A DNA stretch of 64,000 bases from Streptomyces sp. NBC_00461. Its GTDB lineage: Bacteria; Actinomycetota; Actinomycetes; Streptomycetales; Streptomycetaceae. The position numbers and the translations under genes were made by a program. Positions 8,400-16,080 of the stretch are shown here, in pieces. Every line of letters begins with the position of its first letter. Position 1 is the stretch's first letter. A model generated the notes under the pieces. The model saw only the letters and a program-made list of their open reading frames with translations. It ran no database searches and was not told the origin of the DNA. The DNA lies in contig NZ_CP107902.1 in NCBI RefSeq assembly GCF_036013935.1, positions 2,141,001-2,205,000 of the forward strand, written 5' to 3'.

Positions 8400-8999
8400 C
8401 TAACGCACCATCACCACGCCTCTCCTGGACGCACCCCGAACACCCAGGACCCGATCCATCAACGCCCCAAGAACATCCCGCACGGAGGACCGCTCCCGCG
8501 CATCGCACTCGAGTACCGGCACATCCTCACGCAGCCCCAACACCTCCCGGACCTCGTCGAGTTCGATGCGCTCGGCCCCGTCAAACAGATTCACGGCGAG
8601 CACGAAAGGCACACCCCGGGCTTCGAAGTAGTCAACAGCCGGAAAGCAGTCCTCGATCCGCCGGGTGTCCGCGAGGACCACCGTCCCCAGGGCCCCTTCC
8701 GCCAGCTCCTCCCACATGAAGGAGAACCGCCCCTGCCCGGGCGTGCCGAACAGATACAGCGCGATCGTCGGATCGAGAGTGATCCGCCCGAAGTCCAGCG
8801 CAACGGTCGTGGTCGTCTTCGACTCGACCCCTTCGAGCGAGTCCACACCCACGGAGACCTGCGTGATCGCAGCCTCCGTGTCCAGCGGCTCGATCTCCGA
8901 AATCGCCCCGATGAACGTGGTCTTGCCGACCCCGAGCCCCCCGCTCACCACGACCTTCACGGCGAGCGGGACGATCCTGTCAGAGCGCCCGGACATCAT
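8400..8999 (-). CDS. CvnD-like small GTPase (conservon type), orphan
   Basis: 199 residues from the first ATG of an ATGATG pair at 8999, with GGAAGG upstream; an upstream in-frame start at 9044 would add 15 Arg/Gly-rich residues unlike the family. The P-loop GGLGVGKTT is at about residues 20-28, with LFGTPGQGRF as G3-like motif and NLFDG as G4-like motif. Streptomyces conservons encode CvnA (histidine-kinase-like), CvnB (roadblock), CvnC and CvnD, which assemble at the membrane. Here no cvnA, cvnB or cvnC is adjacent; the next upstream gene encodes a DUF5685 protein. It may serve another conservon in trans or have a separate role. Confidence 0.88.
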   Translation of the reverse strand: MMSGRSDRIVPLAVKVVVSGGLGVGKTTFIGAISEIEPLDTEAAITQVSVGVDSLEGVESKTTTTVALDFGRITLDPTIALYLFGTPGQGRFSFMWEELAEGALGTVVLADTRRIEDCFPAVDYFEARGVPFVLAVNLFDGAERIELDEVREVLGLREDVPVLECDARERSSVRDVLGALMDRVLGVRGASRRGVVMVR

Positions 9000-9110
9000 C
9001 CCCGATCCTTCCCGGCCCCTTCGAGCACGACTGTCGCTCCCCAACAGGCTTTACGTCCAAGGGCCGTTCACCGTTCACCGCCCACGCCCGGGAATCGCGC
9101 AACCGCCGGT

Positions 9111-10277
9111 TCAGCAGTCACACCCGCAGTCGCAGCAGTCGCACCCATCACAGCAGTCGCAGTCACAGCAGCTGCAGCACTCACAGCAATCGCCGCAGTC
9201 CGTGTCCTTGCAGAGCCCGTCCTTGCGCTCATGGCTCCACGGATCGTCGTACTCGCCGCAGCACATCTGGCACGTACAGGCGAGCCCCGCCCACACCGCA
9301 CAGCCCGCCAGCAGCCCGCGCCTGTCGCGCCGAGGCGGCTGTGGGGGCAGGGGCGGGCCACCGGGACCGCCGGGCGGCGCGTACGACCCGGCCGGCGTCG
9401 GGGCCGACCCGTGCGCACAGGCCGCCGTTCCGAAGGCCCGGTCGACGGAGACGCGCAGCTCGTGCACGAGCAGCCGATGCGCCAGCTTGCCCTCCTCGAA
9501 CTCCACCTCGTGCAGCGCGAGCCGTATCCCGTGCAGGGCGTCGTCGGCGAGCCGCCGGGCCTCGGCGAGCGAGGTCCCGGTCGCGGTGAGCGGGTTCCAC
9601 GCACCCGACGCGGCGTCAGTTTCCTTGTCCTCCACGGCATCCAGCAGATGCGCGAGCCGACCGAACAGCCGCCCGGCCTCGGCGAGCGGCTCGGCGTTAC
9701 CCGGCCGTCCCGCCAGGACCGCGGTGTACGCGAAGGCCGCAGCGGTGGCCGTCTCCGTCGGTTCGGTGACCGTCAGCACCGGCGTCCCGGGCCCGGCGAG
9801 CGCCTCGATGCCGAGCTGCCGCTCCACGGCGTCCACGAGAACCGCCGTGTCGAACCCGACCTCGGATCCCGTACGGGCCCCTGCCGCACCCCAGCTCGAC
9901 GCCACCCGGCGTGCGGCGAGCGCGACCGGCCTGCGCGCCAGCAGCCCGTCCCCGTCGGCGACATGGTCCCTGACCTTGGCCGAGGCGAGCACCAGCGAGA
10001 CGGCGGCCGCGAGCCGCGCTCCTTCTCCCTGTGCGACGGACGCGGTACGCATCCCGCGCAACGGACAGGGCCCGGCCGTACGCCGCCATTTCCCGGCCCG
10101 TTCCGCCTGAGCCTCCGTCAGAACCGATATGAGCAGTCCGTCGTAGTTGGTGACGACCCGCGCGAACTGCCCGTGGTCCTTGCGCAGCGCGAGACACAGC
10201 CCGCACAAGTGCGCCATCCACTGGGACTTGAGACGCTCACCGAGCCGATGGCTACAGGGCCTGACGATTCCGAACAC
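9111..10277 (-). CDS. DUF5685 family protein with Cys/Asp-rich C-terminal tail
   Basis: 388 residues from a GTG at 10277 preceded by GGGGGG; the start gives the family's N terminus MFGIVRPCSHRLGERLKSQW followed by HLCGLCLALRKDHG. The middle is alpha-helical and alanine-rich. After a Pro/Gly linker and a short hydrophobic stretch (GLLAGCAVWAGLACTCQMCC), the last 39 residues hold 17 cysteines alternating with aspartates (for example CDCCDGCDCCDCGCDC). The family has no known reaction; the tail looks metal-binding, like a metallothionein. The gene ends 111 bases before the CvnD-like gene, so the two may be cotranscribed. The matching DNA is a low-complexity cag/cac tract. Confidence 0.8.
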   Translation of the reverse strand: MFGIVRPCSHRLGERLKSQWMAHLCGLCLALRKDHGQFARVVTNYDGLLISVLTEAQAERAGKWRRTAGPCPLRGMRTASVAQGEGARLAAAVSLVLASAKVRDHVADGDGLLARRPVALAARRVASSWGAAGARTGSEVGFDTAVLVDAVERQLGIEALAGPGTPVLTVTEPTETATAAAFAYTAVLAGRPGNAEPLAEAGRLFGRLAHLLDAVEDKETDAASGAWNPLTATGTSLAEARRLADDALHGIRLALHEVEFEEGKLAHRLLVHELRVSVDRAFGTAACAHGSAPTPAGSYAPPGGPGGPPLPPQPPRRDRRGLLAGCAVWAGLACTCQMCCGEYDDPWSHERKDGLCKDTDCGDCCECCSCCDCDCCDGCDCCDCGCDC

Positions 10278-10579
10278 GATGATCCCCCCGTGACGCATGT
10301 GACTTCTGATGCGGCGTTGAGCGGCGGCATCGTATCGACCACCCCGTTCACCCGTACGCCCCGCCCGTCACCCGTACGCCGTGAAGAATCATATTTCACT
10401 CACAGTCAGCATCGGCATACTGCAACGCCCTTGGGATACCCGGGCTCTCGACGGATTCGCTCTGCACCAGTACCGTCACAAACCCCCCGCGCGGCGTCTA
10501 TCCACTTGGCGCGCCAACCGCATCATGGATGACCATAGGGGTGCGGAAAGCAGAAGGACCGCTGTGAGAGGAGGCGTCC
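10278..10579. other. Divergent intergenic region, DUF5685 / sepF paralogue
   Basis: 302 bases with an AT-richer patch around 10385-10405 that may hold promoters in either direction. No convincing hexamer pair or palindrome was found. A strong ribosome binding site (GAGAGGAGG) lies just before the sepF ATG. Confidence 0.4.
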
Positions 10580-11020
10580 ATGGGATCGGTACGCAAGGCA
10601 AGTGCCTGGCTTGGCCTCGTCGACGACAACGATGACGAGCGTTACTACGACGACGACTACTCCGAAGGGACCGAGCAGCCCGGGGAGGCCTGGGTCACGG
10701 ACCCGCGGGTCAAGGTGGCCTCGGAAGCCGCGGAGGAAAGGGACCGCCGCATCGGCACGGTGACCCCGGACAGCTTCCGGGACGCCCGCGCCATCGGCGA
10801 GCTGTTCCGCGAGGGCGTGCCGGTCATCGTGAACCTCACCGCCATGGAGGCGGGCGACGCCAAGCGCGTCGTCGACTTCGCGGCCGGGCTCATCTTCGGC
10901 CTGCGCGGTTCGATCGACCGCGTGTCCAACCGCGTTTTCCTGCTCACTCCGGCCGACACGGAGATCGTGAGCGGGGAACCGGCCGCGCGCCGTGCGGACG
11001 GTTTCTTCAACCAGAGCTGA
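10580..11020 (+). CDS. sepF: SepF-family cell-division protein (paralogue)
   Basis: 146 residues with a strong GAGGAGG site. It begins [20 protein letters not shown], an amphipathic membrane-targeting helix, followed by an acidic linker and the SepF (DUF552) core from about residue 55: ITVTPDSF-like segment, [45 protein letters not shown]. SepF tethers FtsZ to the membrane in Gram-positives. Streptomyces encode three family members; this one is shorter than the SepF next to ftsZ and has the context of the SCO1749-type paralogue as I recall, so it may modulate rather than anchor FtsZ. It is followed directly by a terminator hairpin. Confidence 0.88.
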   Translation: MGSVRKASAWLGLVDDNDDERYYDDDYSEGTEQPGEAWVTDPRVKVASEAAEERDRRIGTVTPDSFRDARAIGELFREGVPVIVNLTAMEAGDAKRVVDFAAGLIFGLRGSIDRVSNRVFLLTPADTEIVSGEPAARRADGFFNQS

Positions 11021-11045
11021 GGCAGGGCCGCTCACCGGCCCTGCC
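11021..11045. terminator. Hairpin between sepF and gcdH
   Basis: GGCAGGGCCG (11021-11030) and CGGCCCTGCC (11036-11045) form a perfect 10-bp stem with a five-base loop immediately after the sepF stop. It sits between convergent genes and could serve both. Confidence 0.65.
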
Positions 11046-11057
11046 CCCGCGCAGGGT

Positions 11058-12248
11058 TCACCGAAAGGCGTCGAGTCCGGTGAGCGCCTTGCCCAGTACG
11101 AGCTGGTGCATCTCGACGGTGCCTTCGTACGTCAGCACCGACTCGAGGTTGGTCGCATGCCGCATGACGGGGTATTCGAGCGAGATCCCGTTGGCGCCGA
11201 GGATCGTGCGTGACGTACGGCAGATCTCGATCGCCTCTCGTACGTTGTTGAGCTTGCCGAAGCTGACCTGCTCGGGACGCAGGCGGCCGGCGTCCATGCG
11301 CCGCCCCAGATGGTGGGCGAGCAGAATCCCCTTGTGCAGTTCGACCGCCATGTCGGCGAGTTTGGCCTGGGTGAGCTGGAACCCCCCGATGGGCCGCCCG
11401 AACTGCTCCCTCGACTTCGCGTAGTCGACGGCGGCCTCGAAACAGCTGCGTGCCGCGCCCATCGCTCCCCAGACGATGCCGTAACGGGCGTGCGAGAGAC
11501 AGCTGAGAGGGCCCTTGAGGCCGACGACCTCGGGCAGGACGGCGTCGGCGGGCAGCCGCACGTCGTCGAGGACGAGTTCGCTCGTGACGCTGGCCCGCAG
11601 CGACCACTTGTGCTTGATCTCGGGCGCGGAGAACCCGGCGCTCCCGGTGGGCACGACGAACCCGCGGATCCCGTCGTCGGTCTGCGCCCAGACCACCGCG
11701 ACCCCGGCGACGGAGCCGTTGGTGATCCACATCTTCCGTCCGTTGAGAATCCAGTCACCGCCGTCCCGCTTGGCGTACGTCCGCATCGCGGCGGGGTCGG
11801 AGCCGTGGTCGGGTTCGGTCAGCCCGAAGCAGCCGATGACCTCACCGGCGGCCATGCGCGGCAGCCAGGTCTGCTTCTGCTCCTCGCTCCCGAACCGGTG
11901 GATCGCGTACATCGCGAGCGATCCCTGCACCGAGACCAGGGACCGGATCCCGGAGTCGGCGGCCTCCAGCTCCAGGCAGGCGAGCCCGTACTGCACGGCG
12001 CTCGCCCCCGCGCACCCGTATCCGGTGAGCGACATGCCGAGGGCGCCGATGCCGCCGAGCTCACGGGCGAGTTCCCTGATCTGTGGCAGCTCCCCCTTCT
12101 CGTACCAGTCGGCCACGAACGGCAGCACACGGTCCGTGGCCCAGGCCCGCACCGTGTCGCGGACGGCCAGGTCCTCCGGTTCCAGCAGGTCGTCGATCCC
12201 GAGCGGGTCGGCGGGATCGAAGGGGGGCAACTTCGAGGACGCGGACAT
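11058..12248 (-). CDS. gcdH: Glutaryl-CoA dehydrogenase-like acyl-CoA dehydrogenase
   Basis: 396 residues from ATG 12248. The N-terminal helices (DLLEPEDLAVRDTVRAW), the middle domain with CFGLTEPDHGSDPAAMRT and WITNGSVAGVAVVWA, and the C-terminal domain with SREQFGRPIGGFQLTQAKLADM are those of FAD acyl-CoA dehydrogenases. The catalytic glutamate is in LTYEGTVEMHQL. The overall pattern, including the YGIVWGAMGAARSCFE segment, fits glutaryl-CoA dehydrogenases, which oxidise and decarboxylate glutaryl-CoA to crotonyl-CoA in lysine/tryptophan breakdown. A 17-bp palindrome upstream suggests TetR-type control. It stands alone, converging on sepF. Confidence 0.88.
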   Translation of the reverse strand: MSASSKLPPFDPADPLGIDDLLEPEDLAVRDTVRAWATDRVLPFVADWYEKGELPQIRELARELGGIGALGMSLTGYGCAGASAVQYGLACLELEAADSGIRSLVSVQGSLAMYAIHRFGSEEQKQTWLPRMAAGEVIGCFGLTEPDHGSDPAAMRTYAKRDGGDWILNGRKMWITNGSVAGVAVVWAQTDDGIRGFVVPTGSAGFSAPEIKHKWSLRASVTSELVLDDVRLPADAVLPEVVGLKGPLSCLSHARYGIVWGAMGAARSCFEAAVDYAKSREQFGRPIGGFQLTQAKLADMAVELHKGILLAHHLGRRMDAGRLRPEQVSFGKLNNVREAIEICRTSRTILGANGISLEYPVMRHATNLESVLTYEGTVEMHQLVLGKALTGLDAFR

Positions 12249-12273
12249 GGGACACCCTCCGACACACGACGAA

Positions 12274-12290
12274 AACTAGCACCGCTAGTT
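12274..12290. promoter_or_regulatory. Candidate TetR-type operator upstream of gcdH
   Basis: AACTAGC-ACC-GCTAGTT is a perfect 7-bp inverted repeat with a three-base spacer, 26 bases upstream of the gcdH start. CTAGC/GCTAG half-sites are common operators of TetR regulators of acyl-CoA metabolism. No TetR gene is in the window. Confidence 0.6.
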
Positions 12291-12360
12291 ACGATTTCCG
12301 GGCCGACGCTACGGTGCCGCCTCCCGCACGTCCAGTGTCACGCCCCAAAGGGGCGCGGGG

Positions 12361-12830
12361 CGCGGGAGTCCGCGACTTCCCGAGGCGCGGGCAACTCCAC
12401 CGGCGCCGCAGGCTCCCCGCACTGCATGACCCGCGGCAACCGCAACGCCCCTGAGGGGCGCGGGGAACTGCGCGACCAGCCACAATGGCGCCGCAGACAA
12501 GCGATGGCCCCGCGGCGGAGCCGCACATCGGTCAAGCCGAGACGCGGGAGTCCGCGACTTCCCGAGGCGCGGGCAACTCCACCGGCGCCGCAGGCTCCCC
12601 GCACTGCATGACCCGCGGCAACCGCAACGCCCCTGAGGGGCGCGGGGAACTGCGCGACCAGCCACAATGGCGCCGCAGACAAGCGATGGCCCCGCGGCGG
12701 AGCCGCACATCGGTCAGGCCGAGACGCGGGAGTCGGCTACTTCTCGGGGTGCCGGGAGGTCCACCGTTGCCGCTGCCGCAGGCTCGCCGCACTGCATGAC
12801 CCGCGGCAACCGCAGCGCCATCACCGCACC
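12361..12830. repeat. 182-bp tandem repeat, two full copies and one diverged copy
   Basis: Copies start at 12361 and 12543 and differ at a single position near their end (aag/agg at about 12535 and 12717). A third, diverged copy begins at 12725 and runs into the 3' end of the MFS gene. Each unit contains GCCCCTGAGGGGC, a hairpin, followed by the cggggaactgcgcgaccagc stretch, which I recognise as a dispersed Streptomyces intergenic element often found at gene ends. The repeat block fills most of the gap between the MFS gene and gcdH (12249-12713). Confidence 0.85.
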
Positions 12831-14321
12831 GAGCAGCAGCAGTCCCGCGCTGACCAGCAGGGTCACATGCAGCCCGTGCACGAAGGAGTCCCGGGCCGCC
12901 CGTCGCAGCGCCACTCCGACGGGCCCGCCGAGCCGCGCGGCGACGTCGTACGCCTCGCCCAGCGAATGCCCCGCGGCCGAGGACGCCGACGCGGGGACGC
13001 CGGGCACCTTCGAGAGTCCGGGCGTGTAGGCCGCGTTCATGACGGTGCCCAGGAGGGCGATGCCCATGCCCGCCCCGAGCTGGTACGACGTCTCGCCGAT
13101 CGCCGCCGCGCCACCCGCCTGAGCCGGCGGGGCCTCGCTCAGCATCGACTCGTACGCCCCGAAGAGCGTCGTCTCCAGGCCGAAGCCCAGCAGGAGGAAC
13201 CCGGACAGCAGCAGGCCCGTGTTGTCGGTCGCGCCCATCGCCGTGAGCACCAGTACGGCCACGGCGGTGAGGCAGAACCCGAAGCAGACCATCCGGCGCG
13301 GGCCGAAACGGCGGAGCATGCGCGCCCCCGCCAGGCCCGCCGCCATCGCCGCGAACGTCAGCGGCAGCAGTCGCAGTCCCGTTTCCAGCGGTGACAGTTC
13401 CAGCACCAGCTGCAGATACTGCGCCGCGATCAGCTCAAGGCCCACCAGGGCGAGCATCGCGAGCACGATGCACCCCACGGCCGTGCTGAAGGCGGGCCGC
13501 GCGAACATTCCGAGGTCGACGAGCGGGTGCGTACGGCGCCGCTGCCGTCGTACGAAAAGGACCAGCAGCAGCGCGCCCACGGCCAGGGGCACCGCGGCGA
13601 GCACGCCCGGATCGCCGCCGCCGAGCTGCTTCACGCCCAGGACCACGCCGAACAGTCCGGCGGCGGCCATCAGCGCGCCGACGACGTCCCAGGGGCCGTC
13701 GCCCGCCCCCCGCGACTCGGGCAGCAGCAGCCGGCCCACCGGCAGGCTGACCAGCATCAGCGGGATGTTGACGAGGAAGACCGAGCCCCACCAGAAGTGC
13801 TCAAGGAGGAAGCCGCCGAGCAGCGGGCCGACCGCCGCGCCGACCGCGGCGACCGCGCTCCAGACGCCGATCGCGACCGCCCGCTCGCGCCGGTCCGGAA
13901 AGACCTGGCGGAGGATCGAGAGCGTCGCGGGCATGATCATCGCGCCGCCGACGCCGAGCAGCGCCCGCGCGAGGATCAGAACCAGCGGGTCGTGGGCGAG
14001 GGCCGCGAGACCGGAGGCGACGCCGAAGAGGCCGTAGCCGAGAAGGAGGATCCGTCTGCGGCCGACCCGGTCGCCGAGCGTGCCGAAGAGGATCAGCAGC
14101 GAGGCGCAGGCGAGGGGGTAGACGTCGACGATCCAGAGCAGCGATATCGCGCCGGGCTTGAGGTCCTCGGTGACGGCGGGCACCGCCACGTGCAGCACTG
14201 TCGCGTCGACCGCGACCAGCAGCAGGCTCGTGCAGAGGACGACGAGGACGACCCAGCGGTTTGCACCGGCCCCGGCCGCCCGACGGCGCAGCGCAGCGGC
14301 GGCCGTGGTCGTCCCGGACAT
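12714..14321 (-). CDS. MFS drug exporter, DHA2 (14-TM, QacA/SmvA-like)
   Basis: 535 residues from ATG 14321 with GGGAGG upstream; earlier in-frame codons back to 14438 are not family-like. Hydrophobic helices begin at RWVVLVVLCTSLLLVAVDATVLHVAVPAV (motif D-type segment), followed by GTLGDRVGRRRILLLG (motif A) and ARALLGVGGAMIMPATLSILRQVFPDRRERAVAIGVWSAVAAVGAAVGPLLGG (motif C). Length and helix count suit a 14-TM proton antiporter for lipophilic cations or drugs. The last 37 or so residues after MALRLPRVMQCGEPA lie in the tandem repeat, so the original C terminus was probably different. No adjacent regulator. Confidence 0.9.
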   Translation of the reverse strand: MSGTTTAAAALRRRAAGAGANRWVVLVVLCTSLLLVAVDATVLHVAVPAVTEDLKPGAISLLWIVDVYPLACASLLILFGTLGDRVGRRRILLLGYGLFGVASGLAALAHDPLVLILARALLGVGGAMIMPATLSILRQVFPDRRERAVAIGVWSAVAAVGAAVGPLLGGFLLEHFWWGSVFLVNIPLMLVSLPVGRLLLPESRGAGDGPWDVVGALMAAAGLFGVVLGVKQLGGGDPGVLAAVPLAVGALLLVLFVRRQRRRTHPLVDLGMFARPAFSTAVGCIVLAMLALVGLELIAAQYLQLVLELSPLETGLRLLPLTFAAMAAGLAGARMLRRFGPRRMVCFGFCLTAVAVLVLTAMGATDNTGLLLSGFLLLGFGLETTLFGAYESMLSEAPPAQAGGAAAIGETSYQLGAGMGIALLGTVMNAAYTPGLSKVPGVPASASSAAGHSLGEAYDVAARLGGPVGVALRRAARDSFVHGLHVTLLVSAGLLLLGAVMALRLPRVMQCGEPAAAATVDLPAPREVADSRVSA

Positions 14322-14502
14322 GTACGTACCTCCCAGATGTTCCCTCGCGGTCGGCGGGCACACGGGGTGGGGACTCCCCGTGATCTCGGCCGGAGAGGAG
14401 CGGTGATCTCCGGCCCGCGCAACGAAGGCGAGTGACACGTCAGCCTACGCGAGTTCGCGCCAGGGTCACGTGGCGGACCTCTCAGACTTCGCACCCACCC
14501 GT

Positions 14503-14516
14503 GTGGCGTACGCCAC
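14503..14516. promoter_or_regulatory. Perfect 14-bp palindrome upstream of the mannosyltransferase gene
   Basis: GTGGCGTACGCCAC is fully self-complementary and lies 66 bases before the GTG start at 14583, between divergent genes. It could bind a dimeric regulator; none is encoded next to it. Confidence 0.3.
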
Positions 14517-14582
14517 TCCCCCTCCCCCTGGTCCACGCCCCGCCCGGCCCCCCGGTTCGGTGGGCCGTCGATAATCGAGCCC

Positions 14583-15842
14583 GTGACCGATCTTGCGACG
14601 CGCGTGACAGTCCCCGGCGACACGGCCCTGCGCAGAGCGGCCCCGGCCCTGCTCGGGTACGCGGCCGTGCGCGCCCTGGGTCTGCTCGCCCTGGTCCTGT
14701 GGAGCGGTGCGCGTGACAAGAGCGCGTACACACTGCTGACGGCCCGCTGGGACGCGTTGTGGTACACGCGGGTCGCCGAACTCGGCTACGGCTACGAGGT
14801 GCGCCTGCCGAACGGCGACGTGCACTCGAACCTGGCCTTCTTCCCGCTGCTGCCCTGGCTGGAGCGGCTGCTGCACGCCGTCACGCCCCTGTCGTACGCC
14901 GACGCCGGCTTCGTCGTCAGCCTGCTCGCCTCGCTCGCGGCGGCCTGGGGGATCTTCGCGGTCGCGGACCATGTGTACGGCCGCAGGGCCGGTGCATGCG
15001 CGGTGCTGCTGTGGGCGGTGCTGCCGGTCGGGATCGTGCAGTCGATGGCGTACAGCGAGTCGCTGTTCACGGCGCTCGCCGCCTGGTCGCTGTATGCCGT
15101 GCTGACCGGTCGCTGGCTGACGGCGGGCCTGCTGGCCGCGCTGGCGGGGCTGACCCGGCCGGTCGGGCTCGCCGTCGTCGCGGCCGTGTGGGTGGCCGCG
15201 GTCGCCTCGTTCGGGCGAGAACGCAGCACGGCGGACGGGCAGGTCGCTCGTCCGGGCGAACGCGCCCCAGCGCCGTCCGGAGACGGCCCCGCAGAGCGTG
15301 TGGCCGCGCTCGACGGCGCACGGGACGCTGCGCGCGCCCCCAGTGTCGTACGACGCGCCCTGGCCATGCTGCTGGCCCCGCTCGGCGCCGCCGGCTACGT
15401 CCTGTGGGTCGGCCATCACACCGGCAAGGGCCCGCTGGGCTATCTGGACGTCCAGGCGGGCTGGCGCAACGGCTTCGACGGCGGGGCCGCCTTCGCCCGC
15501 TTCGTCGCCGACAAGTTCACGTCGTTCCCGTCGGCCCTGGCGGGCGTCGGACTGATCGTCGGGGTCGGACTGGTGGTCTGGCTGTACGTCGTCTGCGTAC
15601 GGCAGCGTCAGCCGCTTGCGCTGCTGGTGTACGCGGGCGTGGTCACCGCGCTCGCCCTGTGCGCGTCGAGCTACTTCGGCTCGAAACCGCGCCTGCTGCT
15701 GCCCGCCTTCCCGCTGCTGCTGCCCCTCGCCATGGCCCTGGCGCGGCTGCGTATCCCCAGGTCGGCGCTGGTGGTCGGCGGTGTCGCGGTGGCATCGGCC
15801 GTGTACGGAGCGTTCTGGCTGAACGGCTCCGGTCCACCGTGA
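14583..15842 (+). CDS. PIG-V-like membrane mannosyltransferase
   Basis: 419 residues from GTG 14583 with only a weak upstream GAG. The protein has about ten hydrophobic segments. The first external loop holds TARWDALWYTRVAELGYGYE and SNLAFFPLLPWLERLL, matching the catalytic-loop region of PIG-V/GT-C mannosyltransferases, where the WD pair is thought to bind metal and donor. Such enzymes use polyprenyl-phosphate mannose to decorate lipids, glycans or proteins outside the membrane. A 50-residue hydrophilic insert near residues 210-260 separates two membrane blocks. The next gene, 238 bases on, is a PAP2 phosphatase that could recycle a polyprenyl diphosphate, though this link is inferred. Confidence 0.8.
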   Translation: MTDLATRVTVPGDTALRRAAPALLGYAAVRALGLLALVLWSGARDKSAYTLLTARWDALWYTRVAELGYGYEVRLPNGDVHSNLAFFPLLPWLERLLHAVTPLSYADAGFVVSLLASLAAAWGIFAVADHVYGRRAGACAVLLWAVLPVGIVQSMAYSESLFTALAAWSLYAVLTGRWLTAGLLAALAGLTRPVGLAVVAAVWVAAVASFGRERSTADGQVARPGERAPAPSGDGPAERVAALDGARDAARAPSVVRRALAMLLAPLGAAGYVLWVGHHTGKGPLGYLDVQAGWRNGFDGGAAFARFVADKFTSFPSALAGVGLIVGVGLVVWLYVVCVRQRQPLALLVYAGVVTALALCASSYFGSKPRLLLPAFPLLLPLAMALARLRIPRSALVVGGVAVASAVYGAFWLNGSGPP

Positions 15843-15883
15843 TCCGCCCGCCGGACCCGGTGAGCGTCCGGAAAAATCCGCCC

Positions 15884-16080
15884 CAGCATTCGGTGAACGA
15901 ATTCATAAGTCCCATTAAACTGATTCGCAGAATGATCAAAGGAATTGAAGGGAAGCATCGTCCGGCATTGCGGATTCCTTGGAAATAAACGACCTCCTGA
16001 GAGGAATCCCACATCACATCGTCATCACAAAGCAGCTGATTCGACGGAGAACTGAGCCCCCTCGCTGTAACGTCGATTGG
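15884..16080 (+). other. AT-rich intergenic patch with hairpin
   Basis: Between 15901 and 16020, 67 of 120 bases are A or T, far above the surrounding DNA. GGATTCCT (15972-15979) and AGGAATCC (16002-16009) can pair around a 22-base loop that contains CCTCCT, complementary to a ribosome binding site. It probably contains the promoter and 5' region of the PAP2 gene; a regulatory RNA element is possible. Confidence 0.45.

Noticed and set aside
9111..9230. Possible CRISPR-like or microsatellite array in the cag/cac-rich tract
   Set aside because: The periodicity is due to alternating Cys and Asp codons in a coding tail; repeats are too short and irregular for an array.
15979..16080. Upstream TTG start for the PAP2 gene
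   Set aside because: It would translate the AT-rich leader and add residues unlike relatives; the GTG at 16081 gives the expected N terminus.
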